From assembly GCA_029550525.1 (NCBI GenBank), contig JAKPHF010000062.1, forward strand, positions 558,001 to 622,000: DNA of 64,000 nt, written 5' to 3'. The position numbers and the translations under genes are program-made. The notes beneath the pieces are model-generated. The model saw only the letters and a list, made by a program, of their open reading frames with translations. It had not been told where the DNA came from and searched no databases. The first letter of the stretch is position 1. Each line of letters begins with the position of its first letter. This DNA is from Planctomycetota bacterium (GTDB lineage Bacteria > Planctomycetota > Phycisphaerae > UBA1845 > PWPN01). Positions 27,115-35,772 of this stretch are shown in pieces.

Positions 27115-28506
27115 CTACCGTTGTGACGGGCCGGGAGAGGTGGCCGGTTGCGTCGCCGACACCGGTTGCGTGGTCGTGGGCTGCGTGGTTGCCGGCTGCG
27201 ACGATGGTGTATTCAGCGTCTCATCGCTGAGCAGGTATCGCCACAGGTGCCGGTCGCCCCACCCCTTGGTCATCTGCCGTCCGTCAACGAACAGATTGGG
27301 CGTGGACTGCAGACCCAGCCTGCGACCTTCGGCGATGTTGAACTTCACGTGATCCATGGTGGTGGGCTTCTGGATGGTGGCGATGTAATCGCTGCGGGCG
27401 ATCCCCATCTTCTCGGCTTGCTGGATCATGGCCTCGGCACTGAATTTCGTGCCGCGAAAGACGAAGTCGTGCATGGTCCAGAATGCGTCGTTGCCCGCAA
27501 GTAACCGGATGGCCTCCACCGAGGCAGCCCCCACGCACGCCCCCGGATGCAGATTGCTCTTCAGATCGGGATTGCAGCTCTTGTCCAGCGGGAAATGCTT
27601 GAACACCACCCGGAACTCGCCGGGAAACTCTTTTTCACGCTGCTCGAGCATCGACGCCAAGCCTTTGCAGAACGGGCACAGGAAGTCGGAGAACACCACC
27701 ACGGTGTGCTTGGCGTCAGCCGGACCGCGCACGGGGTCGTCGGGATGGATGGCGATGTCCACACGCGGTTGCTGCAGGAATTGGTCGTACAAAAACCGCG
27801 TGTCCTTGTTGTAGTCCTGCCAGCGGGCGTAGTACTCGTTGGCGTAGCCGGCGTGCAGTTGTGCCTTGTAGATGAACCAACCCAGGCCGGTGGTCACTGC
27901 CGCCAACGTCAGCGTGGCCAGGAGCATGCGGCCGATCGGGTACGGCGCCGCCGGAACCCTCGCTGCATCCCCTGCTTCACCCGAACTGCCCGCCACAGGG
28001 GCAGCTTTGCCTCGCCGCCACAACAGCAGCGTGACCACGAACAGCAACAGGATGGCCAGATGCGTCGCCATGCACAACGGGCACAGCTTGCCGAGCACGG
28101 CGAACATGATGTACTCGAAGCCCGCCGCCCCCGCGAGCCCGGCCAACAAGCCGAGCGTGGGCACGACGTGCAGCCACCGGCGGCGTCCCTCGGGCATGCC
28201 GATGCAGACGAACCACGCGAACACCGCGGCGAAGAAGGCAAAGCCCACCATGGCCGTCGGGATCACAGCCCGCCGCTCGCCGGCCACGAGCGTGATCTTG
28301 CCCCACTCTGAGGCGATCACCTCGTCGCAACTGAACTTCGCGGTTGCTTCACACACGCCGCCCAGCAAGGGGTCGCCGCCGATCTGCGCCACCACATGAT
28401 GCTGCAGGAGAATGCCGCTGACGATCATGCCCGCCAGCGACAACAGGATGGCCAGGAACACCAGAACCCCGGAGCGGCGTTTGCTGACAATCATGATGCG
28501 GTTCAC
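27115..28506 (-). CDS. VKOR-DsbA fusion: vitamin K epoxide reductase domain with thioredoxin-like domain (copy 1)
   Basis: The 463-aa protein joins two disulfide-forming modules. The N-terminal half has four or five transmembrane helices and the VKOR cysteines: the pair around GVCEATAKFSCDEVIASEWG and the CxxC in KLCPLCMATH. The C-terminal half is a DsbA-type thioredoxin fold with active site DFLCPFCKG, the segment FPLDKSCNPDL and the cis-Pro region LQSTPNLFVDGRQM. VKOR reoxidises DsbA using quinone, so the fusion should introduce disulfides into exported proteins. The tail is a Thr/Pro/Gln repeat. GTG 28506 and ATG 28494 are both possible starts. It lies 91 bp after a paralogue in the same direction. 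Confidence 0.9.
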   Translation of the reverse strand: MNRIMIVSKRRSGVLVFLAILLSLAGMIVSGILLQHHVVAQIGGDPLLGGVCEATAKFSCDEVIASEWGKITLVAGERRAVIPTAMVGFAFFAAVFAWFVCIGMPEGRRRWLHVVPTLGLLAGLAGAAGFEYIMFAVLGKLCPLCMATHLAILLLFVVTLLLWRRGKAAPVAGSSGEAGDAARVPAAPYPIGRMLLATLTLAAVTTGLGWFIYKAQLHAGYANEYYARWQDYNKDTRFLYDQFLQQPRVDIAIHPDDPVRGPADAKHTVVVFSDFLCPFCKGLASMLEQREKEFPGEFRVVFKHFPLDKSCNPDLKSNLHPGACVGAASVEAIRLLAGNDAFWTMHDFVFRGTKFSAEAMIQQAEKMGIARSDYIATIQKPTTMDHVKFNIAEGRRLGLQSTPNLFVDGRQMTKGWGDRHLWRYLLSDETLNTPSSQPATTQPTTTQPVSATQPATSPGPSQR

Positions 28507-28597
28507 CCGATCGTGAAAGAAACCCGTTTAACGCCCGGCGCTTGCGGCAGGAACGTGTGGCCTCGCCACGTGCGAGAGAAATGCCCCAAGGCGACAC

Positions 28598-30184
28598 TCA
28601 CGGTGCCACTGGCGCCGCCGGTGCCGGACGCGTCGCCGGCGGCGGCTGTTTGGTCTGTTGCGTCTGCTGCGTCTGCATCATCTGAGAGAACTGGATGATG
28701 GCGGTCCAGGTCCTGCCGAACTGCGGCGAGTTGAGTCGCCGACCGTTCACGAAGATGGTCGGCGTGCTGTCCACTTTCTGCGCCGCCCGCTGGGCCGGAT
28801 CCGCGAGATCCTGTCCCATGTTGGCACCGTCGTTCACGTCTTCGCGCACGCGGCTGAGCGCTTCCGAGCTGGCCATGGCTTTGCGGAAGGCCGCTTCATC
28901 AAGCCCGATCTGCCGAGCGTACGGCAGGAAGTCCCGGCTCTTCTTCCACACCTTCTGGTTGGCGAACAGCAGGTCGTGCATCTTCCAGAAAGCCTCGTCC
29001 CCGCCGACCAGCCGGGCCGCCTCGGCCGCCAGGGCCGCGTCGCATGCCGCCGGATGTATCGAGACACCCTCCATCCGGTCGTTGCAATCCTTGCAGATGG
29101 GCCAGTGCTTGAAAATCACCTTGAAGACAGGCTGACCGTTCGGCAGCCTGCGCGACAGGACGGACTTCTTGAAATAATCCTCGAGCCGGGCACAGCTCGG
29201 ACACTCGAAATCGCTGAACACGACCACGGTCTGCGGCGCATTCGCGGGCCCACGGACCGGCCTGCCTTCAACCGGAATGTCCAGTACGGGCTGCTTCCGC
29301 CAGGCTACGAAATTGTGCTCCCAGTCCATTTCGTAAGCCTTCCACTTTTTCTCGAACATCTCCTTGTAGTACTTGTCCGACAGCCCTTTGTGGATCGACG
29401 AGCGGTTCAGGATGAAAAAGTGCGTGGTCCCCACCAGCAAAATCGCCGAGGTCACGGCCGCAAAGATGGCGTAGTTGGTGGGCCAGCCACGCCCATCGTC
29501 GATCCAGGGCCGTGGCGGTGCGGCCGGCGCGGGAGCGAACAAGCCTCCGCCTTCCGCGGAACTCGGCGCGAGGACGGGTGGGACGTACGCAGCCGACACA
29601 CGACGCGGCCACAGCAACAACGCGAATACCGGCAACAAGAAGGTTCCCACATGCGTGGCCAGACAGAGGGGGCACCAGGCCTCCAGTTGCGTCCACATGA
29701 CGTATTCGTAGAACGCCGAGGCCGGCACACCGGCGAGCGTGCCCAGGAAGAAAACCACATGCGGCCACGTCCGGGTGGCCGGGAACGGCCCCGTGAAAAC
29801 GAGCCAGCACAGGATGCAGCTGAAGTAGATCACGCCCAGTTGCGCCGTCGAAACACGCGGTATGTGAGACTCAGTGGACGCAGTCGAGCTGCCAACGTCG
29901 ATGTCCTGCTCGGCGTCGCCGGTCCCTGCGGGCTTGGTCTGAGCGGAAGCGGCGTCCTTTTCCTGCGGCGGGGGCAGCGGCGGGAACCACGCATACCGGC
30001 TCTGGGCCACCTTCTCACAACTGGACGTGGCGAAGCTCGTGCACACCTGTCCCAGCAGACCGCCCGTGTCCTTGGTCGACGTGCGGTAATGCAGGAGGGC
30101 CAAGTGCATGCTCAGCCAGATGCCGACGATGCAGACCAGGACTGCCAAGCCCCAGACGACGCCGCGCGCAAGCGGTGATCTCAC
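28598..30184 (-). CDS. VKOR-DsbA fusion protein (copy 2)
   Basis: The 528-aa product is a paralogue of the next gene downstream. It starts with a transmembrane helix (VVWGLAVLVCIVGIWLSMHL). The VKOR cysteines lie in LGQVCTSFATSSCEKVAQS and AWCPLCLATH, and a DsbA-like domain has active site DFECPSCAR, further cysteines in WPICKDCNDRM, and cis-Pro segment VDSTPTIFVNGRRL. A roughly 50-residue low-complexity insert (about residues 70-115) separates the first cysteine pair from the rest of the VKOR domain. The tail is Gln/Pro/Ala-rich. GTG start with AGGAGA six bases upstream. The differing active sites of the two copies (CPSC here, CPFC in copy 1) suggest different redox strengths. Confidence 0.9.
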   Translation of the reverse strand: MRSPLARGVVWGLAVLVCIVGIWLSMHLALLHYRTSTKDTGGLLGQVCTSFATSSCEKVAQSRYAWFPPLPPPQEKDAASAQTKPAGTGDAEQDIDVGSSTASTESHIPRVSTAQLGVIYFSCILCWLVFTGPFPATRTWPHVVFFLGTLAGVPASAFYEYVMWTQLEAWCPLCLATHVGTFLLPVFALLLWPRRVSAAYVPPVLAPSSAEGGGLFAPAPAAPPRPWIDDGRGWPTNYAIFAAVTSAILLVGTTHFFILNRSSIHKGLSDKYYKEMFEKKWKAYEMDWEHNFVAWRKQPVLDIPVEGRPVRGPANAPQTVVVFSDFECPSCARLEDYFKKSVLSRRLPNGQPVFKVIFKHWPICKDCNDRMEGVSIHPAACDAALAAEAARLVGGDEAFWKMHDLLFANQKVWKKSRDFLPYARQIGLDEAAFRKAMASSEALSRVREDVNDGANMGQDLADPAQRAAQKVDSTPTIFVNGRRLNSPQFGRTWTAIIQFSQMMQTQQTQQTKQPPPATRPAPAAPVAP

Positions 30185-30276
30185 TGCTAGTCTCCTGAAC
30201 GGTCCGGCTCAGTGAGCCGCTGTGTGTCCTGTTCTATACGCTCACGCCACCCGGACGTTTGCCGCCGCCGGCGCGT

Positions 30277-30305
30277 TTGCAGTGTTTCCGTGCTGACTCT
30301 ACACT
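30277..30305 (+). promoter_or_regulatory. Candidate leaderless promoter of purQ
   Basis: TTGCAG (30277-30282) and TACACT (30300-30305) are exactly 17 bp apart, each with four of six consensus bases. The -10 ends seven bases before the purQ ATG at 30313, so transcription would start at the codon itself or one base before it. Confidence 0.5.
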
Positions 30306-30312
30306 TAGGTGC

Positions 30313-31131
30313 ATGAGCCAGCCCAAAGTGATCGTTCTGCGAACTGCCGGTACCAACTGCGACCAGGAAACCGTCCACGCCTGGGAATTGGCCGGGGCCG
30401 TACCCCAGCGCGTGCACGTCCGGGAACTGATTGATCGGCCAAATCTCCTGGACGAGTTCGCGATTTTAACCATCCCGGGCGGCTTCAGCTACGGAGACGA
30501 CATCTCGGCGGGCAAAATCCTCGCCGGGCAGATGATCCACCACCTGGCCGACGCCCTCGAGCGGTTTATCGCGTCGGGCCGTCTGGTTCTGGGCATCTGC
30601 AACGGGTTCCAGGTGTTGGTCAAGGCGGGGCTGCTGCCCGGACCGTTGGGCAACGGCGCCGACGCCGGCCGGCAGGCCGTCACGCTCACACAGAACGACT
30701 CGGCCCGCTTCGAGGATCGCTGGATCTGCCTGCGAACCGGTCCGAAGGAGACGCCGTTCCTCCCAGCCGACCGCATCCTCCAGATGCCCATCGCTCACGC
30801 CGAAGGCAAGCTCGTGGCCCGCGACGAAACCGTCCGCCGCGAGTTGCAGGCTCAGGGCCGCATTGCCCTGACGTACTGCAACAGTGAAGGCAAGCCGGGC
30901 CCCTACCCCATCAACCCCAACGGCAGTGAGTGCGACATCGCCGGGCTGACCGATGCCACCGGCCGCGTGCTGGGCCTCATGCCTCACCCCGAACGCCACG
31001 TGCATGCCACGCAGCATCCGTTGTGGACGCGACGCAAGGCCACCGCGGGCGGGAACGTCGCCGCACTCGACGCCGAGGCCGACGGCCGTGTGATCTTCGA
31101 ATGCGCCGTCCGGACGGCAAAGCAGATTTGA
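30313..31131 (+). CDS. purQ: Phosphoribosylformylglycinamidine synthase, glutaminase subunit (PurQ)
   Basis: The 272-aa protein is a class I glutamine amidotransferase that supplies ammonia to PurL in purine synthesis. Motifs: VLRTAGTNCDQET at the start, PGGFSYGDDISAGKILA, nucleophile Cys96 in LGICNGFQVL, and the His/Glu pair in GLMPHPERH. It is somewhat longer than the roughly 225-aa small PurQ type. No purL or purS lies next to it. ATG 30313 is chosen because MSQPKVIVLRTAGTN matches the family start; the frame continues upstream to 30259 without support. There is no properly spaced ribosome site, which fits a leaderless mRNA. Confidence 0.95.
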   Translation: MSQPKVIVLRTAGTNCDQETVHAWELAGAVPQRVHVRELIDRPNLLDEFAILTIPGGFSYGDDISAGKILAGQMIHHLADALERFIASGRLVLGICNGFQVLVKAGLLPGPLGNGADAGRQAVTLTQNDSARFEDRWICLRTGPKETPFLPADRILQMPIAHAEGKLVARDETVRRELQAQGRIALTYCNSEGKPGPYPINPNGSECDIAGLTDATGRVLGLMPHPERHVHATQHPLWTRRKATAGGNVAALDAEADGRVIFECAVRTAKQI

Positions 31132-31231
31132 CCGGCTCCCGCCCCGCCGGACCACGAATCATAATCCGTGCCTACCACACTCGGTGCGTGGAGACTCGAC
31201 ACTCGTCGGCTTGGCTTGAGAGGAGGTCGTG

Positions 31232-32218
31232 ATGCCACGGACGGTTTCTATCGCCCTGGTTGCATTGTTGTGGCTGACTACGGCGGCGCCGGCCGAATCG
31301 CCGCACGTGATCCGGATCGAGCACGGCAGCCTGTCCGCGACGTTCCGCGACAATCACGAGTCGCCCGCGGTGCTGAGCGGCATCGACTCGCTGTTCAACC
31401 GTGACGCCGCCCCCGGATTCGACGCCTTCGACCCCGACTCGCCCGGCGCATCAGCGGGCATGAACTTCGAGCACATTATCAGCGGCCACGAGAATCCCCA
31501 TAACGCCTTCAGCCCGCGGCATGGCCCGTTCACGATGCGGCCGCTGGCCGACGGACCGGGCGTTCAATTGGTCCGCAAAGCGGCCGACGATCCATGGTCG
31601 GTAGACAGTGTGCTGACGTATCGGCTGGTCGCTCCCCACTACATCGACGTGGAGTTCCGCTGCCGACCGCGTGACGCCGCCAAGTTCGGCCGCCGCGGAT
31701 ACGCCATCTTTTTCTTCTGCAACTACATGAACGATGTGATCGATCCCGCCCTGCACTTTCGCGGCATCGCCGGCCCCGGCCAGCCCGAGACCTGGATTGC
31801 CGCCGACGGTCTGCCCGGCCATCCGGACTGGAACGGCGGCGGCACCTACCGGCACGTCGATGCCGCCGCTCTCGAATATGATGCGGACCTGAGCTTTAAG
31901 CTGAACAGTTGGGCGTACGACAACCCACGATACACGCTGCCGTTCTACTATGGCCGGGCCGCCCGCGACATGGTGTTCATTCTGATGTTCGATCGAACCT
32001 GCAGCGCCGAGGACGAAATTCGCTTCAGCCTGTTCAAGTTCAAGCTCGATCGTTTCCCGCGTCCGGCCTGGGACTTTGAATACGTAATCCGCAAAGTCGT
32101 TCAGGATCGCGAGTACGGCTACCGCACCCGGCTGGTCTGGAAGAAGTTCGTCAGCCCCGACGATTGTTTGGCCGAGTACCGCCAGTGGGCGGCTTCGCTT
32201 ACCACTCGACCGGAATAA
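31232..32218 (+). CDS. Secreted protein of unknown function, 328 aa
   Basis: The product has a clear signal peptide (MPRTVSIALVALLWLTTAAP, cleavage near AES). The mature part is rich in aromatic residues and strands (HYIDVEFRCRPRD, GRRGYAIFFFCNYMNDV, PETWIAADG, FYYGRAARDMVFILMFDR) and ends with PAWDFEYVIRKVVQDREYGY. It resembles extracellular carbohydrate-binding or glycoside-hydrolase-like beta-sandwich proteins in planctomycetes, but no catalytic motif is certain. The start is ATG 31232 with a perfect AGGAGG five bases upstream (31221-31226); a GTG three bases earlier is too close to it. It converges with the glycosyltransferase gene. Confidence 0.7.
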   Translation: MPRTVSIALVALLWLTTAAPAESPHVIRIEHGSLSATFRDNHESPAVLSGIDSLFNRDAAPGFDAFDPDSPGASAGMNFEHIISGHENPHNAFSPRHGPFTMRPLADGPGVQLVRKAADDPWSVDSVLTYRLVAPHYIDVEFRCRPRDAAKFGRRGYAIFFFCNYMNDVIDPALHFRGIAGPGQPETWIAADGLPGHPDWNGGGTYRHVDAAALEYDADLSFKLNSWAYDNPRYTLPFYYGRAARDMVFILMFDRTCSAEDEIRFSLFKFKLDRFPRPAWDFEYVIRKVVQDREYGYRTRLVWKKFVSPDDCLAEYRQWAASLTTRPE

Positions 32219-32233
32219 ACAGTTACTCACGGC

Positions 32234-33934
32234 TCAGTATGGCGACGCGACATCTGCGCGGGTGGCCGTGGTCGCCGATTGCACACCACCGCTCGCTGGA
32301 GGTGGCGGCTCGTGGAGTGATTTCGGCACACGCCAGAGCTCAACCGCCAGGCCCGGCACGGTGGGAGCGGGTTGGCCTGTGATGTGGGCCCAGGTGCGGC
32401 TCGAACGGTCACGATACGGCTCGCGACGAGCGATCCGTTCGAACGTGCTCAGGGCCGCCATCGAAGGTCCCATGAGCGTCAGGCGATCGTGCTTGGCCAG
32501 CCCGTCTCCCACGCGATCAAATCGCGTAGTGATGACGTAGGCGCCGCCGTATCGGCGAACCCATTCCTCGCGCGTCGTGGGCGCGGGCAAGGCCAGTTCA
32601 ACTTGCGGACAGTCCAGCCATCGCGGCAGGCACGCAAAGCGATTACGCGTCAGGCCGGCCGCCACCAGCCGAGCCGACGGCTCGCTCAGGGCCTCGCAGC
32701 CGGAGATAAGTTCATAGCCGGCGGCGAAGGTCTTCGCGTTCGACCACTTGTTCGCCATCCGATCGGGCCCCGTGAATGACAAGGCACAGATCACGATCAT
32801 CGCCGGTACCATCCACCGCGTCGAACGAGCGAACGTGCCTTGCAGATGCTGGAGCATCATGCCGACCATGAGAGCCAGGGCCGGCAGGACCACGACCAGG
32901 TAATGCGACTGATGGAAGATGGGAACGTACTGCTTCCATTCGACGCTGCCCACCGACAGGTACACCGATACCGGGAGGAGCACGCACAACAGCAGATATC
33001 CGGCAGCTCGGCGCCAAACCACCACGGCCACCGCTGCCACCAGCGTCACCGGTCCGGTAAGCCCATAGTCGGAGCCGGCGTCTGCCAGCCAGCGCACGTA
33101 GTCGGTCCAATAGCTGAGCAGGCCCGTGATGGTCATCTGCACATTAGGGTTGTGACATGCCCGGTGGGCGGCGCGAACGGCCTCCAGGTGGGCCAGCGGA
33201 CGCCCAGTCACGATCCAAAGCACCAGTGTCTCAATCCCCAGCCACAAGCCGGCTCCCGAAACCAGCAGGAGCGATCGCCACCACGCCCAGGCACATCGCG
33301 TTCGGCACAGGAGCACAAACAACCCCAGCCCAGCCACCAGCGCGAGCGTGGATTCCTTGGCGTTGTAACCGACAGCAATGAGGAATCCGCCTGCCAGGCA
33401 ACGCAGAACGGCATGCCGGGCTTCACGCTCCAACAATGCGGGAGCGACAACAGAGATGCCGAGCCATGCGAGAACGGCGGCGGTCAGATCGGGCAATGCC
33501 ACCGAGCTGGATAAGACCATGGTTGGCATCAGGCCGAACGCCAAGACCGCCCCGGCGGTGGGAATCTCTCCCAAGCCCAGATGTCTGCGAGCGAATGAAC
33601 GGATGGTCAGCAACAACACAATGGCCCCGACCAGGCTCGCAGCGCCCATCGCCCACGGATGGTTCGGAAGAATCGCGGTCGCCAGTGTGAGCGGAATCCA
33701 GTGCACAAACCGGCATGGGAAGTACCAGTCGCAGCCCAATGGACCGGCGGCGGGTGGCGTGGGGAAATTCTCCCACACCCGCAGGTACCCCAGATCGTCG
33801 GAGGCGACCACGCCGGTGTAGTAGAAGAGCATGAGTCCGACGACCAGGATGATGGCGGTGATGTCCCATGGCACCGCCTGGCACCGCGATACTGCACGGG
33901 CGGATGGCGCGATTGGGCAGGCAAGCACAGTCAA
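32234..33934 (-). CDS. Multi-pass membrane glycosyltransferase-like protein (GT-C type)
   Basis: The 566-aa protein has about ten hydrophobic helices. The first extracytoplasmic loop carries the acidic motif VVASDDLGYLRVWENF, typical of GT-C enzymes (ArnT/PMT/GT39-like), which move sugars from lipid-linked donors. Helices follow through about residue 385 (for example LVVVLPALALMVGMMLQHLQ). The C-terminal about 170 residues are soluble and extracytoplasmic. The donor and acceptor are unknown. The start is a TTG with AAGGGGGG six bases upstream; a GTG two codons later is an alternative. It is divergent from the lipoprotein gene. Confidence 0.7.
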   Translation of the reverse strand: MTVLACPIAPSARAVSRCQAVPWDITAIILVVGLMLFYYTGVVASDDLGYLRVWENFPTPPAAGPLGCDWYFPCRFVHWIPLTLATAILPNHPWAMGAASLVGAIVLLLTIRSFARRHLGLGEIPTAGAVLAFGLMPTMVLSSSVALPDLTAAVLAWLGISVVAPALLEREARHAVLRCLAGGFLIAVGYNAKESTLALVAGLGLFVLLCRTRCAWAWWRSLLLVSGAGLWLGIETLVLWIVTGRPLAHLEAVRAAHRACHNPNVQMTITGLLSYWTDYVRWLADAGSDYGLTGPVTLVAAVAVVVWRRAAGYLLLCVLLPVSVYLSVGSVEWKQYVPIFHQSHYLVVVLPALALMVGMMLQHLQGTFARSTRWMVPAMIVICALSFTGPDRMANKWSNAKTFAAGYELISGCEALSEPSARLVAAGLTRNRFACLPRWLDCPQVELALPAPTTREEWVRRYGGAYVITTRFDRVGDGLAKHDRLTLMGPSMAALSTFERIARREPYRDRSSRTWAHITGQPAPTVPGLAVELWRVPKSLHEPPPPASGGVQSATTATRADVASPY

Positions 33935-34380
33935 ACCGTTCCCCCCTTGCTGACCAGAGGCTCGCGCGCGGGACTATCGCCGGGCGCCTCGGTCCACAAG
34001 CAGGATCGGTGGTTGCGGTCTTGAACTCCAATGACCGGTCGGCTGCCAGAAGCGGCTGCGATCGGATGTATGAACGGACGGTCTGGTATTCCCCCACACT
34101 GCGTCGGGCGAAGCGTACTTCGGAGAGCGTACGGGCCGATAATGAAATCGGGTTGCCAACACTGAAAAAAACGAAACCTTTGATCGGCTCGTCTGATAAC
34201 AGTGAAAAACCGCGCGGCCACGAGCGCATGCCGAACTTGCCCCCATGCTTGCCGAAATGGATGGCCCCCGCGACGGATCGCTTCGTCGGCGGAGCCCTCA
34301 AGATCACGCCTGGTTCATCCGATAACACGCACTGCGGGAAGAATTTGGGCTTGCAGCGATCCCGCGGACAGGAGCCGGCC
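33935..34380. other. Divergent intergenic region, no gene seen
   Basis: This 446-bp gap between the membrane glycosyltransferase and the lipoprotein gene is open in the rightward frame, but that stretch has no ribosome site and looks untranslated. No repeat of the families noted elsewhere and no clear promoter pair was found. Confidence 0.5.
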
Positions 34381-35259
34381 TTGAAATCTTGCATTGCAAC
34401 GACATCGGCCTTGGTCGTCGCCCTGCTGGCGGCGGCGTGCAATCAGCCCGAGTATGCCAAGCAAGCGGCGATGCCGCCCGACCCGGGCGAGACGCTTCCT
34501 GAATGGGCCTTCGACGCCCCCTTCTACTTTCAGCCGACCACCGAAGCCATGCCACGGCCGGTGACCGAGGCCAACCCGGACTATCCGACGCACTACTACG
34601 TGAACCGGCGCGTCTTTCCGATCGATCGGCCGGACAATGAAGTTCATCTCGACCGTGCTCCGCGGATTGCCGTGTGGTGGACCAATACGAATGGTGGCGC
34701 CTGGGCCCGGTCCGGCTTCCTGGGCCTGGGGCAGACACACTTCCACTTCGTGGCGGGCGATGACGGCGATTACGGCATTCGATTCGTGGGCCCCGGCATC
34801 CGCGAATCGCTCACGCAAGAGACCGTCCCGCACCGCATCTACCACGTCGACACGGTCGCGCCGTGCATCACCGTTCGCGTGGCCCCCGAGCAGCCGGTGT
34901 ACTATCCCGAGGATGAGCTCGTGATCACCTGGACGGTGGAGGATCCCAACCTCGACGCCGACTCCATCCGACTCAACGTCTGCTGGAGCTGGGAGAATCC
35001 CGACATGCTCGAGCTGCGCCGCCCGGACAACGAGGGCGAGCCGCCTCGCGACAACCCGCCTCCGCCGGCCACCCGCTTGTGGTGGCCCTACAAGGCCGAT
35101 TGCAGCCCTAACGATATGGCCACGTTCACCATCCCCGCCCGTGCCCAGGGCGAGGCCCTGCAGTTTCAGGTCCGGGCCAAGGACCGCGCCGGCAACTACG
35201 GCGCCGGCTACTCCTGCCCCATCTTCGTCAGCGGCATCACGTCGTGGGCAGCGCCCTAA
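34381..35259 (+). CDS. Lipoprotein of unknown function, 292 aa
   Basis: TTG 34381 is preceded by AGGAG at a six-base gap and begins a lipoprotein signal: basic start MKSC, hydrophobic stretch TTSALVVALL, and lipobox LAAAC with the modified cysteine at residue 20. The mature part has an aromatic N-terminal section (PFYFQPTTEAMPRPVTEANP), a beta-rich section (APRIAVWWTNTNGGAW, THFHFVAGDDGDYGIRF), and an Ig-like segment (APCITVRVAPEQPVYYPEDE) that ends with DRAGNYGAGYSCPIFV. The frame is open to 33868, but that extension lacks coding character. It is probably anchored in a membrane facing the periplasm. I do not recognise the family. Confidence 0.7.
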   Translation: MKSCIATTSALVVALLAAACNQPEYAKQAAMPPDPGETLPEWAFDAPFYFQPTTEAMPRPVTEANPDYPTHYYVNRRVFPIDRPDNEVHLDRAPRIAVWWTNTNGGAWARSGFLGLGQTHFHFVAGDDGDYGIRFVGPGIRESLTQETVPHRIYHVDTVAPCITVRVAPEQPVYYPEDELVITWTVEDPNLDADSIRLNVCWSWENPDMLELRRPDNEGEPPRDNPPPPATRLWWPYKADCSPNDMATFTIPARAQGEALQFQVRAKDRAGNYGAGYSCPIFVSGITSWAAP

Positions 35260-35290
35260 GCCGCCGCGGCGCAGCCATGATTAGCGCTCG

Positions 35291-35323
35291 CGAGCTGTAA
35301 GCTATCAGCTATAAGCTGTAAGC
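35291..35323. repeat. 7-bp-period tandem repeat (AGCTNTA type)
   Basis: Units AGCTGTA, AGCTATC, AGCTATA and AGCTGTA follow one another after the lipoprotein gene, matching the type seen at 6184 and 15560. Confidence 0.75.
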
Positions 35324-35527
35324 CGGAAGAAACGAGTGCGGCATTGGATTGCGGTCGAAACCCGCGTCGTTCTTCGTCTGCGTCAATCTGCGCAATCTGC
35401 GGACCCAACTGGCCGCGCCTGACAGGAGTACCAGCGTCGTGCGTGCACGCTCCACATCCCGTTCGCTATGAGCGGTGAGCTCGTGCGATGCTTGCGTATG
35501 AGGGAGCAGGCGTCGCACGCCCGATCC

Positions 35528-35556
35528 CGGGCGGGCGAGACGCCCGCCCCCCAAGG
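35528..35556. repeat. GC hairpin repeat (GGGCGAGACGCCC type)
   Basis: GCGGGCGAGACGCCCGC is an inverted repeat followed by CCCCAAGG. Closely similar copies lie at 37610-37640 and 63398-63425. Confidence 0.75.
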
Positions 35557-35599
35557 ACCGCCGTCCAGACGAGACCGGCCGCGGACACGGCACGGGCCA

Positions 35600-35703
35600 G
35601 TTCATGGCTCACGGCTCACAGCTCATAGCTCGATCCCCACGCCCCAATCCCCAGCCCCCAGGCCCGGCCGCCAGGCCGTCAGACCGTCAGGCCCGTGGCC
35701 CCG
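35600..35703. repeat. Compound heptamer arrays (GCTCACA, CCCCAGC, CAGGCCGT)
   Basis: Three adjoining short tandem arrays fill this stretch: GCTCACG/GCTCACA/GCTCATA units, then CCCCAATCCCCAGCCCCCAG, then CAGGCCGTCAGACCGTCAGG. Similar units occur at 7783, 15522, 45681, 56256 and 63251. Confidence 0.7.
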
Positions 35704-35772
35704 GGGCCGCTACAAAAACGGCGACGGATGCCATAGACTTTGCCGCGACGAGATACTGACAGGAGTGACCTC

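Larger units (their letters stand above)
35260..35772. other. Repeat-rich intergenic region
   Basis: This 513-bp gap holds an AGCTNTA heptamer array (35291-35323), a unit of the type CAATCTGCG in tandem (about 35382-35402), a GC hairpin (35528-35556), a GCTCACA heptamer array (35600-35631), and a CCCCAGC/CAGGCCGT array (about 35638-35703). No gene was found. Confidence 0.65.

Noticed and set aside
33868..34380. N-terminal 171-residue extension of the lipoprotein ORF
   Set aside because: No ribosome site or coding character; the TTG at 34381 with AGGAG and a lipobox gives a much better start.
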